Below, piece by piece: positions 1 through 9,390 of a stretch of DNA of 64,000 nt. How positions within the stretch are numbered: the stretch's first letter is position 1; each line of letters opens with the position of its first letter. The notes beneath the pieces are model-generated. The model made no database searches. It worked only from the letters and a program-made list of their open reading frames with translations, and was not told the DNA's origin. Origin of the DNA: Clostridiales bacterium (GTDB lineage: Bacteria > Bacillota > Clostridia > Peptostreptococcales > Anaerovoracaceae); contig SVCQ01000003.1 of NCBI GenBank assembly GCA_015058275.1, positions 1-64,000 on the forward strand, read 5' to 3'. Position numbers and translations under genes: made by a program.

Positions 1-39
1 GAGCTTGCTCTCTGTCTGAGGCTGTCTGCTGTTTACGTT

Positions 40-83
40 AAAAGAGGCTGCCACATTTTTTCAAATGCGACAGCCCCCTCTTC
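40..83 (-). terminator. Rho-independent terminator downstream of the 104..2434 CDS
   Basis: Inverted repeat gaggctgccacat / atgcgacagcc(ccctc), followed on the minus strand by TTTT. Confidence 0.6.
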
Positions 84-103
84 ATTTGTCCTGTGATCGG
101 TCC

Positions 104-2434
104 TTACTCAGCGGTATCCCAGATGCCTTTATACTCTCTGTACTTTTCGATGCTGGAGACTCCGTTCCACGGGATGAATCCTCCCGTGAGGCCCGCATCC
201 TCAAGTCCCCTCACCTGCGCCGATAATTCTTCCGTGCCGTACACCCTCGAAGGCTCCCAGTGAGGCGTATCGTAGCCTGTGATCCATGTCCTGGCGACAG
301 CCGGGTTCTCCAGCTTGTCCTGCTGCTTTTTGGCCTTCTTGCCCCAGAGGTTCATCACGCCGTACGGATCCTCCCATGCGCCGTCCACGCCCATGTGGTC
401 CGTATACGGCATCGCGCTTATGGCATCCACAACATTGGATATGCCTGCCCAGTACTGACCGTAGGCCGTCATGTATCCGTATGCGCTCTCTCCGAACACA
501 TCCACTGAGAAGTATGCTCCTGCCTCATGTATCTGATCGGCAGCGTACATGCAGAAGTTCTGAACAGCCTGCCCCTTCTCTTCTCCGTAGACATTCCTGA
601 AGTCGGCCTCACCGGACACTGACATGTCGTACGAGCTCTCAGGGAACCTGACATAGTCGAACTGTATCTCGTCGAATCCGAATTCGGCTATGGCCTCCTG
701 CGCCAGTCTGACATTATACTCCCATACTCCGCGCGAGAAGGCGCTCGGCCAGTCTGTGCTGTCTCCGTATTTGATGCAGTTCTCAGGGTGATCCTGGGCG
801 TATATCGGGTCATTGAACACGACTATGCGGCCTATGAGATACACTCCGGTATCGCGGTAAGCTTCGATGCCCTTGCGGTAATCCTCCTTCGATACATATG
901 CCGTCTTGTATGAAGTCGGCGACAGCTCCTTTGCCACATCCGACTCGTAGGCAAGAACGCCGTCCTTTATGTCTATGACAGCGGCGTTGCAGCCTGTCTC
1001 CTTGATCAGCCTGACCCAAGGTTCATAATTGACCGCAGCCTCGCAGTTTATGTACATGCCGCGTGCGTATTCACAGAAGTCCTTGCCCTGTATGACAGGC
1101 TTCTCGAACGGATAGTAGTCAAGGGACGATGCCTTGCCTCCGTAGAGCTCAAAGCTGTAGTTGTCCTTTGCGACCTTGTCGGCTATGCCGTTTTCGTTGT
1201 ATACAGCATCGGCTTTCTCCTGAGTGTCCGTCATGTACTTGCCGTACACATATCCCTCTGCCGGCTGTCCGTCGGCTCCGGTGTAGGCGATCTTGTACTT
1301 GTTGATCGATCCGTCCGGCAGTATGGTATCGTAGCCGGTCACTTCATAGTGCGCGCTCTTGGGAGCAAACGACGCGATGGCCGGGCCCTTCTCCTCTGCA
1401 TATATAGTGGCAGGAGTCCTCACGTACACCTCAGTCTCCCGGACTATGTCATCAGGTGAGAACGAAATATCCGCCTCTCTGACATAAAGCACGGGCTTGC
1501 CTGCCGCTTCGGCGCTTTCTTCGGATGCATTATCCGGGACCGGCGAATCGTCATCTTCGTCAGCGGCGATCCTGTAGTAAGACGTGTCTTCGATCCTGAC
1601 GTTCTCCGCATAGAGTCTTACAGGAGTTCCCCTTGTAAGCCTCTCGTATTCAGCAGCCTGCTCAGGCGAGGATCCGTCCTCTGCCTCCGCATTGTCTATG
1701 GTGAATACCGGCACATCCTTTGAAGTGCCGGCTATGTAGGCATTGGCGATCTTTTGCGCTGTCTTTGTATACCTGGCAGCGGCTATGACCACGAGCACCA
1801 TGGCTATGAACAGTGCGGCGAGAAGCGCCCACTGGCCTGCCGACATCTTTTTGATCTCAGGCGCGCCGTGTCTGCGGAGTTCCTCCTTTATCGAGGAGCG
1901 CGTGATCATGCCTGCAGGTTTCTTCGCCTCTTCAGGCGTCTCCTCAGAGAGTATCATGAGATTCGGCCTGGCCTGGGTCTTTTCGCTTTTGCTGTTATTT
2001 TTGGTCTCAGCGGCCTTTGCGCGCTTGTCGCCCCCGGACTTTGAGTGGCTTCCACCCTCCTTTGAAGACTTCTTTTCGCTCTTCTCCGAGGCTTTACTGC
2101 CGCTCTTATTAGCTCCGGCACTGCTGCTCTTCCTTGAAGTACTGCTCCCGGATTTCTTTGAGCTGCTGCTCTTTGCTGCAGAAGCGCTTTCTTTCTTTTT
2201 TGAACCGCTGCTTTTCTTTGAGCTGCTGCTCTTTTTGGAGCTTCCGCTCTTCTTTGAAGCAGTGCTTTTCTTTCCGGAAGCAGCTGCTCCGCTCTTTTTG
2301 TCAGCGGACTTATCATCCTTTTTATCTTCGGTAGCCTCGCTCTTTTTAGGCGCGGTCTTTTTGGTCTTCTTACCGCTCTTTTCGATCGCTGTATTTAGTT
2401 CTTCCTGTATCTTCTTTTCTTCTTCTTTTGTCAT
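104..2434 (-). CDS. Putative glycoside hydrolase (DUF4015/GH13-like) with Lys/Ser-rich low-complexity N-terminus and one TM segment
   Basis: 776 aa ORF; C-terminal TIM-barrel-like sequence (AVIDIKDGVLAYESD, FDEIQFDYVRFPE, YFSVDVFGESAYG, GYDTPHWEPSRVYG) typical of DUF4015; TM at about aa 200-225. Confidence 0.75.
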   Translation of the reverse strand: MTKEEEKKIQEELNTAIEKSGKKTKKTAPKKSEATEDKKDDKSADKKSGAAASGKKSTASKKSGSSKKSSSSKKSSGSKKKESASAAKSSSSKKSGSSTSRKSSSAGANKSGSKASEKSEKKSSKEGGSHSKSGGDKRAKAAETKNNSKSEKTQARPNLMILSEETPEEAKKPAGMITRSSIKEELRRHGAPEIKKMSAGQWALLAALFIAMVLVVIAAARYTKTAQKIANAYIAGTSKDVPVFTIDNAEAEDGSSPEQAAEYERLTRGTPVRLYAENVRIEDTSYYRIAADEDDDSPVPDNASEESAEAAGKPVLYVREADISFSPDDIVRETEVYVRTPATIYAEEKGPAIASFAPKSAHYEVTGYDTILPDGSINKYKIAYTGADGQPAEGYVYGKYMTDTQEKADAVYNENGIADKVAKDNYSFELYGGKASSLDYYPFEKPVIQGKDFCEYARGMYINCEAAVNYEPWVRLIKETGCNAAVIDIKDGVLAYESDVAKELSPTSYKTAYVSKEDYRKGIEAYRDTGVYLIGRIVVFNDPIYAQDHPENCIKYGDSTDWPSAFSRGVWEYNVRLAQEAIAEFGFDEIQFDYVRFPESSYDMSVSGEADFRNVYGEEKGQAVQNFCMYAADQIHEAGAYFSVDVFGESAYGYMTAYGQYWAGISNVVDAISAMPYTDHMGVDGAWEDPYGVMNLWGKKAKKQQDKLENPAVARTWITGYDTPHWEPSRVYGTEELSAQVRGLEDAGLTGGFIPWNGVSSIEKYREYKGIWDTAE

Positions 2435-2511
2435 TTCCGTTCCTTTCCGCTACACACTTTAACGCTTTTTGATTTGCTAATCAACACCCGCATTTTGAAG
2501 AGTAATTAAAA

Positions 2512-2548
2512 GGCCCTGACACCATGCAGGCGGTGTCAGGGCCTTTTT
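2512..2548. terminator. Strong bidirectional terminator
   Basis: ggccctgacacc-atgcaggc-ggtgtcagggcc stem flanked by A-tract and T-tract. Confidence 0.85.
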
Positions 2549-2554
2549 GTCTGA

Positions 2555-3064
2555 TCATTGCTGCTGACTTGCAGGCGGTCCGAAGATCACGTCTTTTCTC
2601 TTCATGAGGGCTGTAGCGAGAATCTCTCCGAGTATGAAGCATCCCACTATCTCTCCGATGCAGATATATACCATCATCAGAGGAAGAGCCATGTCTGCCA
2701 CTCCGTATCCGTATCTGAGTACGAAAGGTACGATCAGAGTGTTGGATACTATCGCCGGTACAGGTACGAGCCATCTGTTGCTGCGGAGCAGATATCCGAT
2801 CCACGCTCCTATGAGAGTCGCGATGCTGCCGAATATCACGTCGAGCATGATGCCTCCGCCGAGCAGATTGCCTATGATGCATCCCAGGAAGAGCCCCGGT
2901 ATAGCCGCCGGTGTGAAGAGCGGCATAATGCAGAGAGCCTCTGCTATCCTGATCTGTACAGGACCGAACGAGATCGGTGCAAACACCATGGTCAGCACCA
3001 CATAGAGCGCAGCTATCACAGCGCCCTCCGCGATCCAGCGGACTTTTGGATCTGTGTTTTTCAT
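2555..3064 (-). CDS. queT: QueT family queuosine-precursor transporter
   Basis: 169 aa, multi-TM, QueT-like sequence (APISFGPVQIRIAEALCIMPLFTPAAIPGLFLGCIIGNLLGG). Confidence 0.85.
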   Translation of the reverse strand: MKNTDPKVRWIAEGAVIAALYVVLTMVFAPISFGPVQIRIAEALCIMPLFTPAAIPGLFLGCIIGNLLGGGIMLDVIFGSIATLIGAWIGYLLRSNRWLVPVPAIVSNTLIVPFVLRYGYGVADMALPLMMVYICIGEIVGCFILGEILATALMKRKDVIFGPPASQQQ

Positions 3065-3077
3065 TCTGTTATATTCT

Positions 3078-3122
3078 CCTTTGGTTTTTATATTTTACGA
3101 GCAGGTTTTACCAATACTGCTC
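3078..3122 (-). promoter_or_regulatory. Candidate preQ1-I-like riboswitch upstream of queT
   Basis: Minus strand: GAGCAG-TATTGGTAAAAC-CTGCTC hairpin, then A-rich tail GTAAAATATAAAAACCAAAGGAG; loop TTGG (3111-3114) complementary to tail CCAA (3081-3084) next to the SD, giving an H-type pseudoknot. Confidence 0.65.
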
Positions 3123-3147
3123 TTCCGGTTTTGAGCCGGCAAACGCG

Positions 3148-3175
3148 ATTATACCACACTTTATCGCAATGTCAA
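3148..3175 (-). promoter_or_regulatory. Sigma-A-type promoter for queT
   Basis: Minus strand TTGACA-N16-TATAAT; overlaps the 3' end of the glycerate kinase CDS. Confidence 0.8.
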
Positions 3176-4282
3176 AAGGTAATCCCGCGCTCTCATGTAA
3201 TATATCTCCCCGGTACGCTCCTTTGCCTCCTTTACACTGACAGATCCGCCTGCAAGCGGGATCACTTTGTCTATGCCGCAGCTGAGAAGTCCCTCCCAGC
3301 CTTCGCCCAGGCTTCCTACTATGGCGGTAACCGGCACTCCCTGTGCTTTGGCTCTCAGGCCTATCCCCTGCATCGCCTTGCCGCTGAGGCTCTGAGCATC
3401 AGCTCTGCCCTCACCTGTTATGACAAGATCTGCGTCCTTTATCACATCATCAAAATGCGTAAGATCGAGCACGGTCTCAATGCCGGGCTTAAGCTCCGCT
3501 CCCAGCAGCGCATTGAACGCCGCTCCGAGGCCTCCGGCGGCACCCGCCCCCGGCACCCGGTCGCAGTCTGTGCCCGTGAGATCCCTGATCACATCCCTGT
3601 AATTGATCATCCCGCGCTCGAGCCTCTCAAGGCGCTCAGGATCCGCTCCCTTTTGGGGACCGTATACATATGTAGCGCCGTCAGGTCCGGTGAGAGGATT
3701 CCGCACATCGCACATGACTGTTATGTGCGCCCCGGATACTGCCGGGCTGAGTCCTGTCATATCTATGGAAGCTGCCCTCTCAAGATCGGCTCCCCTGCCT
3801 TCGAGTTCTCTGCCCGTGCTGTCTTTGAATCTTATACCAAGAGCCCTCATGCAGCCCATGCCGCCGTCATTGGTCGCAGAGCCTCCGAGAGCTATGGTGA
3901 TATCCGATGCGCCGCGCCTGAGGGCATCCATGATGAGTTCGCCTGTGCCGTAGGATGTGGCAAGAAGCGGATCTCTCATCTCCTCCGGCACCAGGGTAAG
4001 CCCTCCTGCCGCAGCCGTCTCTATGATGGCGCGGTCTCCTCCGAGGAGGCCGTAGGTTGCGCTTATCTCCCTCATAAGGGAATCGTGCGCCTTCGCCGTG
4101 ATCATCTCACCTCCGGATGCCATTGTGACAGAGCAGGCCGTCCCCTCGCCGCCGTCGGCCACGGGTATCCCGGTCACTTCAACATCGCCGAACACTTCGC
4201 GTGCGGCCTTCTCAATGAGCTCGGCCGCGCGTTCGCTCGAAAGCGTCCCCTTGAATGAATCACTGGCGCATACTATCTTCAT
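3161..4282 (-). CDS. Glycerate kinase
   Basis: 373 aa, MKIVCASDSFKGTLSSERAAELIEKA start and IALGGSATNDGGMGCMRALG motif of the GarK/GlxK family. Confidence 0.92.
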   Translation of the reverse strand: MKIVCASDSFKGTLSSERAAELIEKAAREVFGDVEVTGIPVADGGEGTACSVTMASGGEMITAKAHDSLMREISATYGLLGGDRAIIETAAAGGLTLVPEEMRDPLLATSYGTGELIMDALRRGASDITIALGGSATNDGGMGCMRALGIRFKDSTGRELEGRGADLERAASIDMTGLSPAVSGAHITVMCDVRNPLTGPDGATYVYGPQKGADPERLERLERGMINYRDVIRDLTGTDCDRVPGAGAAGGLGAAFNALLGAELKPGIETVLDLTHFDDVIKDADLVITGEGRADAQSLSGKAMQGIGLRAKAQGVPVTAIVGSLGEGWEGLLSCGIDKVIPLAGGSVSVKEAKERTGEIYYMRARDYLLTLR

Positions 4283-4286
4283 CTCT

Positions 4287-5261
4287 TTATTTATTGACTA
4301 CGTTGACAGGCTCTCCCGCGTCCCATGCGCGGATATTGTCTGCCGTAATATCCATTATCCTCTGACGCGCCTCCCTGGCCGCCCATGAGATATGAGGCGT
4401 TATGATGCAGTTAGGCGCTGTAAGAAGCGGGCTGTCGGCGTTGATCGGTTCCTGCGATACCACGTCCACAGCTGCCGCATATACCTTGCCGCTCTTAAGC
4501 GCGTCGGCAAGATCCTGCTCGATCACCAGAGGCCCTCGGCTGTTGTTGATCAGTATGACGCCGTCCTTCATCTTTGCGATATTGTCCCTGCATACTATTC
4601 CCTCTGTTTCGGGGAAGAGCGGGCAGTGAAGGAAGATTACATCAGACTGAGCAAGGAGCTCATCGAGGCTCACATACTCCGCAAGCACAGCTCCCTCATC
4701 CGATCTGTGCGAATCGTTTGCGAGCACCCTCATCTCGAGAGCTCTTAATATCTTTGCTGTGGCCTTGCCTATCCTGCCAAGGCCGATTATGCCGGCTGTC
4801 TTGCCTGCGAGCTCCATCATCGGATAGTCCCAGAAGCACCAGTCGATATTATCCTGCCATCTGCCGGCCTTGACCTCACGGTCATGATGGCCGTAGTGCG
4901 AGCAAATCTCCATGAGAAGTCCCACGGCATACTGGCTGACTATGTGGGTGCCGTATGTAGGCACGTTGATAAGATCGATGCCCCTGCTCCTTGCGTATGC
5001 GGCGTCGACAACGTTGTATCCGGTCGCAAGCACGAATATCGCCTTAAGATCCGGACAATTGTCTATCGTCGCAGCGCTGATCGGGGTTTTGTTGATGATG
5101 GCTATGTCAGCATCCCCTATCCTCTCCGCGATAAGATCCGACTCCGTGTACGAAGTGCGATCATATACCGTCAGATCTCCGAATTCCTTTATCGGATCCC
5201 AGCTCAGGTCACCGGGATTCTCCGTGTATCCGTCCAGAACCACTATCTTATGCCTGTCCAT
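4287..5261 (-). CDS. D-2-hydroxyacid dehydrogenase (glycerate dehydrogenase/hydroxypyruvate reductase-like)
   Basis: 324 aa, GKTAGIIGLGRIGKATAKI NAD-binding motif, INNSRGPLVIEQDLADAL; adjacent to glycerate kinase. Confidence 0.9.
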   Translation of the reverse strand: MDRHKIVVLDGYTENPGDLSWDPIKEFGDLTVYDRTSYTESDLIAERIGDADIAIINKTPISAATIDNCPDLKAIFVLATGYNVVDAAYARSRGIDLINVPTYGTHIVSQYAVGLLMEICSHYGHHDREVKAGRWQDNIDWCFWDYPMMELAGKTAGIIGLGRIGKATAKILRALEMRVLANDSHRSDEGAVLAEYVSLDELLAQSDVIFLHCPLFPETEGIVCRDNIAKMKDGVILINNSRGPLVIEQDLADALKSGKVYAAAVDVVSQEPINADSPLLTAPNCIITPHISWAAREARQRIMDITADNIRAWDAGEPVNVVNK

Positions 5262-5285
5262 GAATAGCTCCTTTTGAATTCTGTG

Positions 5286-5315
5286 AAAAAGCGGCAGAGC
5301 ATGATACCCTGCCGC
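5286..5315 (-). terminator. Rho-independent terminator
   Basis: Minus strand GCGGCAG-GGTATCATGCT-CTGCCGC-TTTTT. Confidence 0.75.
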
Positions 5316-5342
5316 GATATGCCTGAAATATCTGTTTGATGA

Positions 5343-5885
5343 CTACTCTCCGAGGTCTTCGCCGAGGTCCTTGAGGATCTCTCTGGCCTTGGTGCATGCA
5401 GGGCAGTCGCAGAACTTCTTGCCCTCAGCCTTGAGAGCCTCTGCGTGCTTTTTGATCTGGTCTGCGGCCTCCTCGCCGAACTGCTCTCTTACCTTAGGAT
5501 CGCTGAAGTGTTCGATGTTCTCGTTGACTGTAGCGATGCCTTCCTTGAGCTTGGCGATAAGCTCGCTCTCTGTGATCTTGCTGACCGCAGGGGCAGCCTT
5601 GTCCATGAGCTGGTCTACCGCAGGAGCTGCTTTGTCTGCGAACTTCTCTGCGCCCTCTGTGAACTTCTCACCGGCTGTGTTCATGGTCTCGTTGAACTTT
5701 GCCGAAGCATCAGCGAAGGAATCCGCAGCATCGTTGATCTTGTCCCAGGCCTTGCCTGCCTTATCCTTGACATCGTACTTTTCGTCGGCCTCTTCGAGCC
5801 ACTTCTCTGCAGTCTCCTTGAGCGGAGCATATACATGACCGTTAAGGAGTTCTTTTACTTTATCTACTGTGTTCTTGTCTGCCAT
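5343..5885 (-). CDS. Hypothetical amphipathic-helical protein with C-terminal CDCPAC motif
   Basis: 180 aa, highly charged, repetitive (AEKFADKAAPAVDQLMDKAAPAVSK), ends FCDCPACTKAREILKDLGEDLGE; strong SD. Confidence 0.75.
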   Translation of the reverse strand: MADKNTVDKVKELLNGHVYAPLKETAEKWLEEADEKYDVKDKAGKAWDKINDAADSFADASAKFNETMNTAGEKFTEGAEKFADKAAPAVDQLMDKAAPAVSKITESELIAKLKEGIATVNENIEHFSDPKVREQFGEEAADQIKKHAEALKAEGKKFCDCPACTKAREILKDLGEDLGE

Positions 5886-5984
5886 TTTGGTTCCTCCTGA
5901 TCTGTTAACAAGGGAATAACAAGCCCTGCGTTGCCGCAGTGAATTGACGTCTAAAGTATATCACATCTGATAATTGAAGGGATA

Positions 5985-8174
5985 TCAGAAAATAAGGGTC
6001 TTGTCGCCCGAAGCAGCCGTCTCGATCCTGTGAGCCTCACCCTTCCTGTCGATGAGCACGCCGGCCTCCACAGGGTGCTCTGTGACCATGAGCGGAATGC
6101 CCCTCACATCCGATATGCCTGTCTCGTGCGAAGGCATGTACATCTCAGCGCCGAGCTCCTCATATGCGATGCGCGCCTGGCGGTTGAATATATTGAGACC
6201 GTAGTCTCCGTATACCTTTACGCCCGCATCCCGGAATCTCTCTATCCATCCGAGATTCCCGATCAGTATGCCGCTTTCTCTGCAGGCATCCGCTATCGCA
6301 TCGAAATTGTCCCTTATGTATCTGTCGAGCCTGCCCTTGGATACATTGAGTATGTAAGGCAGCGTGCCCGCCTGTCTCTCCACCATGAATATCTCGATCG
6401 GAACAGGCTTCCTCGGATCCTTCCTGACAGCTTCATCTATGCGGGCAAGATCCAGAGCATCCTCCCCGAGAGCCTCCGACGACTTTATCTCTTCTGTCCT
6501 GTCCTTTGTAAGCTTGGGCGACCTGCCGGATATGACAGACTCAAGGCGTCTTTTGAGAAGTATGTCGGCAGCTTCTCTTCTCATCCTGTTGACCACCGAG
6601 AGCGGCATCATGATGCCCTCATCGATCTGTACATCAATGCCGGTAAGCCCCGGAGCATACGGCGTATCTCCCAGTCTGTCGAGATTGCGCTCTATCATCT
6701 CCACGTCGGTGACCGCCTTGCGGGCTGCCTCCACGACATGATCCGCGCTTATCTCCACGCTGCTGTCCGCCCTGACATCCGTCATGATCAGTACAGGATA
6801 CTGGCCTTCTCTTGCAGTGAACTGCATCGTGACCGGGAGCTTTCTCTCGGGCACATCAAGAGCCCTGTCCATGAGCTCTCTGTCTGTGACCTTGAATGCC
6901 AGATCGCCCGTCTCGACACCTCTCTCGAAGTCTCCCACCAGCACGTATCCGTCTCCGGTGTCCTTTATATATGTACAGACATTGCCCACAGGGGAATTGA
7001 CCAGATAATCCCTGTCGCTGCTCCTGAACTCGATGCCGTCGTTCATTCCGATGAAAGTGCCGCGCTCAGCCGCCGATCCGTCTATCTCGATGCAGATGAG
7101 CTCCCTGCCCCTCCTCAGGGCACCGCGCGCCGCGGACTTCTCGTCTTTGGCACTGACCTTGTCCTCGCTGTCTATGACTGCGATGACGCGGCCGAGATAG
7201 AGTCCCTGGTTTTTAGGGCTTGTACCGGAGAGAAGCTCACTGCCCGGGTTGCCGTCAAGATATCCCTCGGTGAAGTCTCCCCTGTTGAATATCTGTCTGA
7301 GCTCGAGCATGTCGCTTTCGTCTACGGAGTACATCTCCGCCGCCTTGTCTCCGTGCTCTCTCAGGAGGCTGTCAAAGAGATCTATGTACTTGCGGTATAT
7401 GCGGGTGACAGTAGCCACATACTCCGGGCTCTTCATGCGGCCTTCGATCTTGAACGAAGAAGCCCCGCTCATCACAAGATCAGGAATGCGGTCTATCAGG
7501 CAGAGGTCCTTAGGGCTGAGGGCATAGTAGGTGCGCCCCTCCCCGTCGGTATATGCATGCCTGCACGGCTGGGCGCAGGTACCGCGGTTGCCTGTCCTGC
7601 CGCTGCCTCCGCCGGTGACCCTGCTCATCTGGCACTGCCCCGAATAGCACATGCAAAGAGCCCCGTGCACGAATATCTCCACTTCGAGAGGATCCTTAAG
7701 TCCCGCACAGTATGACGAGAGTTCTCTTATCTCATCAAGGCTCAGCTCTCTTGCCGGCACAACTCTCCTGAATCCGAGCTTCGACGCTGTCTCTGCAGCC
7801 TCTGTATTGTACAGAGTGCCCTGAGTCGACAGGTGAAGAGGCAGATCCGGGAGGTATTTGCGCAGCAGTCTCACAAGTCCCATGTCCTGAATGATCACTC
7901 CGTCCACACCTATGCCGTAGATATAGTTACAGTACTCGAACGCTCTGGCAAGTTCGCTGTCGCTTACCAGAGTATTGATCGTCATGTACACCTTTACTCC
8001 GTGAGCATGAGCGTAGTTGATCGCATCAGGAAGTTCCTCATCGCTGAAATTGTCTGCAAATATCCTGGCGTTGAATGCCATGCCGCCCATGTATACGGCA
8101 TCAGCTCCGTTATTGACCGCCGCTATGAGATGCGGCTTGCCTCCTACAGGCGATAGTAATTCAGGTTTTTTCAT
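5985..8174 (-). CDS. Peptidase U32 family protein
   Basis: Start chosen at MKKPELLSPVGGKPHLIAAVNNGADAVYMGG (ORF track extends to 8228); contains VEIFVHGALCMCYSGQCQMS and NRGTCAQPCR signatures. Confidence 0.9.
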   Translation of the reverse strand: MKKPELLSPVGGKPHLIAAVNNGADAVYMGGMAFNARIFADNFSDEELPDAINYAHAHGVKVYMTINTLVSDSELARAFEYCNYIYGIGVDGVIIQDMGLVRLLRKYLPDLPLHLSTQGTLYNTEAAETASKLGFRRVVPARELSLDEIRELSSYCAGLKDPLEVEIFVHGALCMCYSGQCQMSRVTGGGSGRTGNRGTCAQPCRHAYTDGEGRTYYALSPKDLCLIDRIPDLVMSGASSFKIEGRMKSPEYVATVTRIYRKYIDLFDSLLREHGDKAAEMYSVDESDMLELRQIFNRGDFTEGYLDGNPGSELLSGTSPKNQGLYLGRVIAVIDSEDKVSAKDEKSAARGALRRGRELICIEIDGSAAERGTFIGMNDGIEFRSSDRDYLVNSPVGNVCTYIKDTGDGYVLVGDFERGVETGDLAFKVTDRELMDRALDVPERKLPVTMQFTAREGQYPVLIMTDVRADSSVEISADHVVEAARKAVTDVEMIERNLDRLGDTPYAPGLTGIDVQIDEGIMMPLSVVNRMRREAADILLKRRLESVISGRSPKLTKDRTEEIKSSEALGEDALDLARIDEAVRKDPRKPVPIEIFMVERQAGTLPYILNVSKGRLDRYIRDNFDAIADACRESGILIGNLGWIERFRDAGVKVYGDYGLNIFNRQARIAYEELGAEMYMPSHETGISDVRGIPLMVTEHPVEAGVLIDRKGEAHRIETAASGDKTLIF

Positions 8175-8325
8175 CTCCGTAGTCCTCCGTATGTACTGAT
8201 TGTAGCACATGTACTTAAGCCAGACCAAATTGTCAACCGTCTTGATAAGCAGAATCGCAAGTATTAAACTAAATATAAGATAGTAGCCACTAACCGGTAT
8301 TTACATCGAGAAAGAAGGCGTATAA

Positions 8326-9309
8326 ATGAGCACTAAGGATACGTTCCTTGAACTGTTTGAACAAAACAGAGGTTTTTTCATATCCGGCGAAAAGATCGCC
8401 AATGATCTTTGCGTCTCCAGGACAGCCGTATGGAAGGCCGTCAAAAAACTTCAAAGAGAGGGCTACGAGATCGAAGCTGTGACCAACAGAGGCTACTGCC
8501 TCGCAAAGAACTCAGACATTCTGTCAGCCCGCGGTATTACAGGCCGTCTGACAGGCGCCGGCAAAGAACTCAGGCCTGAGGTCTTTGTTACAGTCGATTC
8601 GACCAATACCGTATGTCTTGATATGGCTGTCAAAGGCGAGAGCGAGGGATATGTCGCGGTCGCCGGTGCTCAGACCAAAGGCCGCGGACGCAGAGGCAGA
8701 TCCTTCTTCTCCCCTGCCGACACCGGTATCTACATGAGCATCCTTTTAAGACCGTCATCCTACCCGGGCACTCAGGCCCTCAGGATCACAAGCATGGCGG
8801 CAGTGGCAGTCTGCGAGGCCATAGAGTCCCTGACTGACTGCAAGGCTCTCATCAAGTGGGTCAATGATATTTATATAGACGGTCGTAAGGTCTGCGGCAT
8901 CCTGACCGAGGCTCACACGGGTAATGAAGCCGGCACTCTTGACTGCGTAGTGGTAGGCATAGGCATCAACGCATATGCTCCTAAGGGAGGCTTCCCGGAT
9001 GATCTCACAGGCAAGGCAGGCTGCGTATTTGACTCGCAGTCTTCAGACATGCGTAATCGTCTCGCTGCCGAAGTCCTGAGCCGCTTCATGGATTACTACA
9101 GATCGGATTCACAGGCCGGCTACATCGACAAGTACAGAGAGCGCTCTATTGTAGCAGACAAAGACATTGAGATAAGCGGGCACGGCGACACATGCAAAGC
9201 TCACGTGCTGGGTATAGATGATGAATTCGGTCTTATTGTCAGATACCCTGACGGCAGCGAGGAAGTCCTCAGATCAGGCGAGGTCAGCATAAGAGGCATC
9301 GAGGACTAG
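8326..9309 (+). CDS. birA: Biotin--[acetyl-CoA-carboxylase] ligase / biotin operon repressor
   Basis: 327 aa, N-terminal HTH, AGAQTKGRGRRGRSFFSPADTGIYMSILLRP, KWVNDIYIDGRKVCGILTE. Confidence 0.93.
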   Translation: MSTKDTFLELFEQNRGFFISGEKIANDLCVSRTAVWKAVKKLQREGYEIEAVTNRGYCLAKNSDILSARGITGRLTGAGKELRPEVFVTVDSTNTVCLDMAVKGESEGYVAVAGAQTKGRGRRGRSFFSPADTGIYMSILLRPSSYPGTQALRITSMAAVAVCEAIESLTDCKALIKWVNDIYIDGRKVCGILTEAHTGNEAGTLDCVVVGIGINAYAPKGGFPDDLTGKAGCVFDSQSSDMRNRLAAEVLSRFMDYYRSDSQAGYIDKYRERSIVADKDIEISGHGDTCKAHVLGIDDEFGLIVRYPDGSEEVLRSGEVSIRGIED

Positions 9310-9340
9310 CGTGCCTTCACATATCACGGCAAATAAATCA

Positions 9341-9367
9341 GCGGCAAGGCCGTGCCTTGCCGCTTTT
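9341..9367. terminator. Terminator between convergent birA and the NHLM ABC gene
   Basis: gcggcaagg-ccgtg-ccttgccgc-tttt. Confidence 0.7.
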
Positions 9368-9390
9368 GTGTTGCCTAATATATCAGTGCA

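Noticed and set aside
1743-2462. 239-aa plus-strand ORF rich in Leu/Phe/Ser
   Set aside because: Antisense of the Lys/Ser low-complexity tract of the minus-strand GH-like gene; no independent coding signal.
2558-4258. 566-aa plus-strand ORF
   Set aside because: Antisense across queT, its regulatory region and glycerate kinase, all well supported on the minus strand.
6030-7715. 561-aa plus-strand ORF
   Set aside because: Antisense shadow of the peptidase U32 gene.
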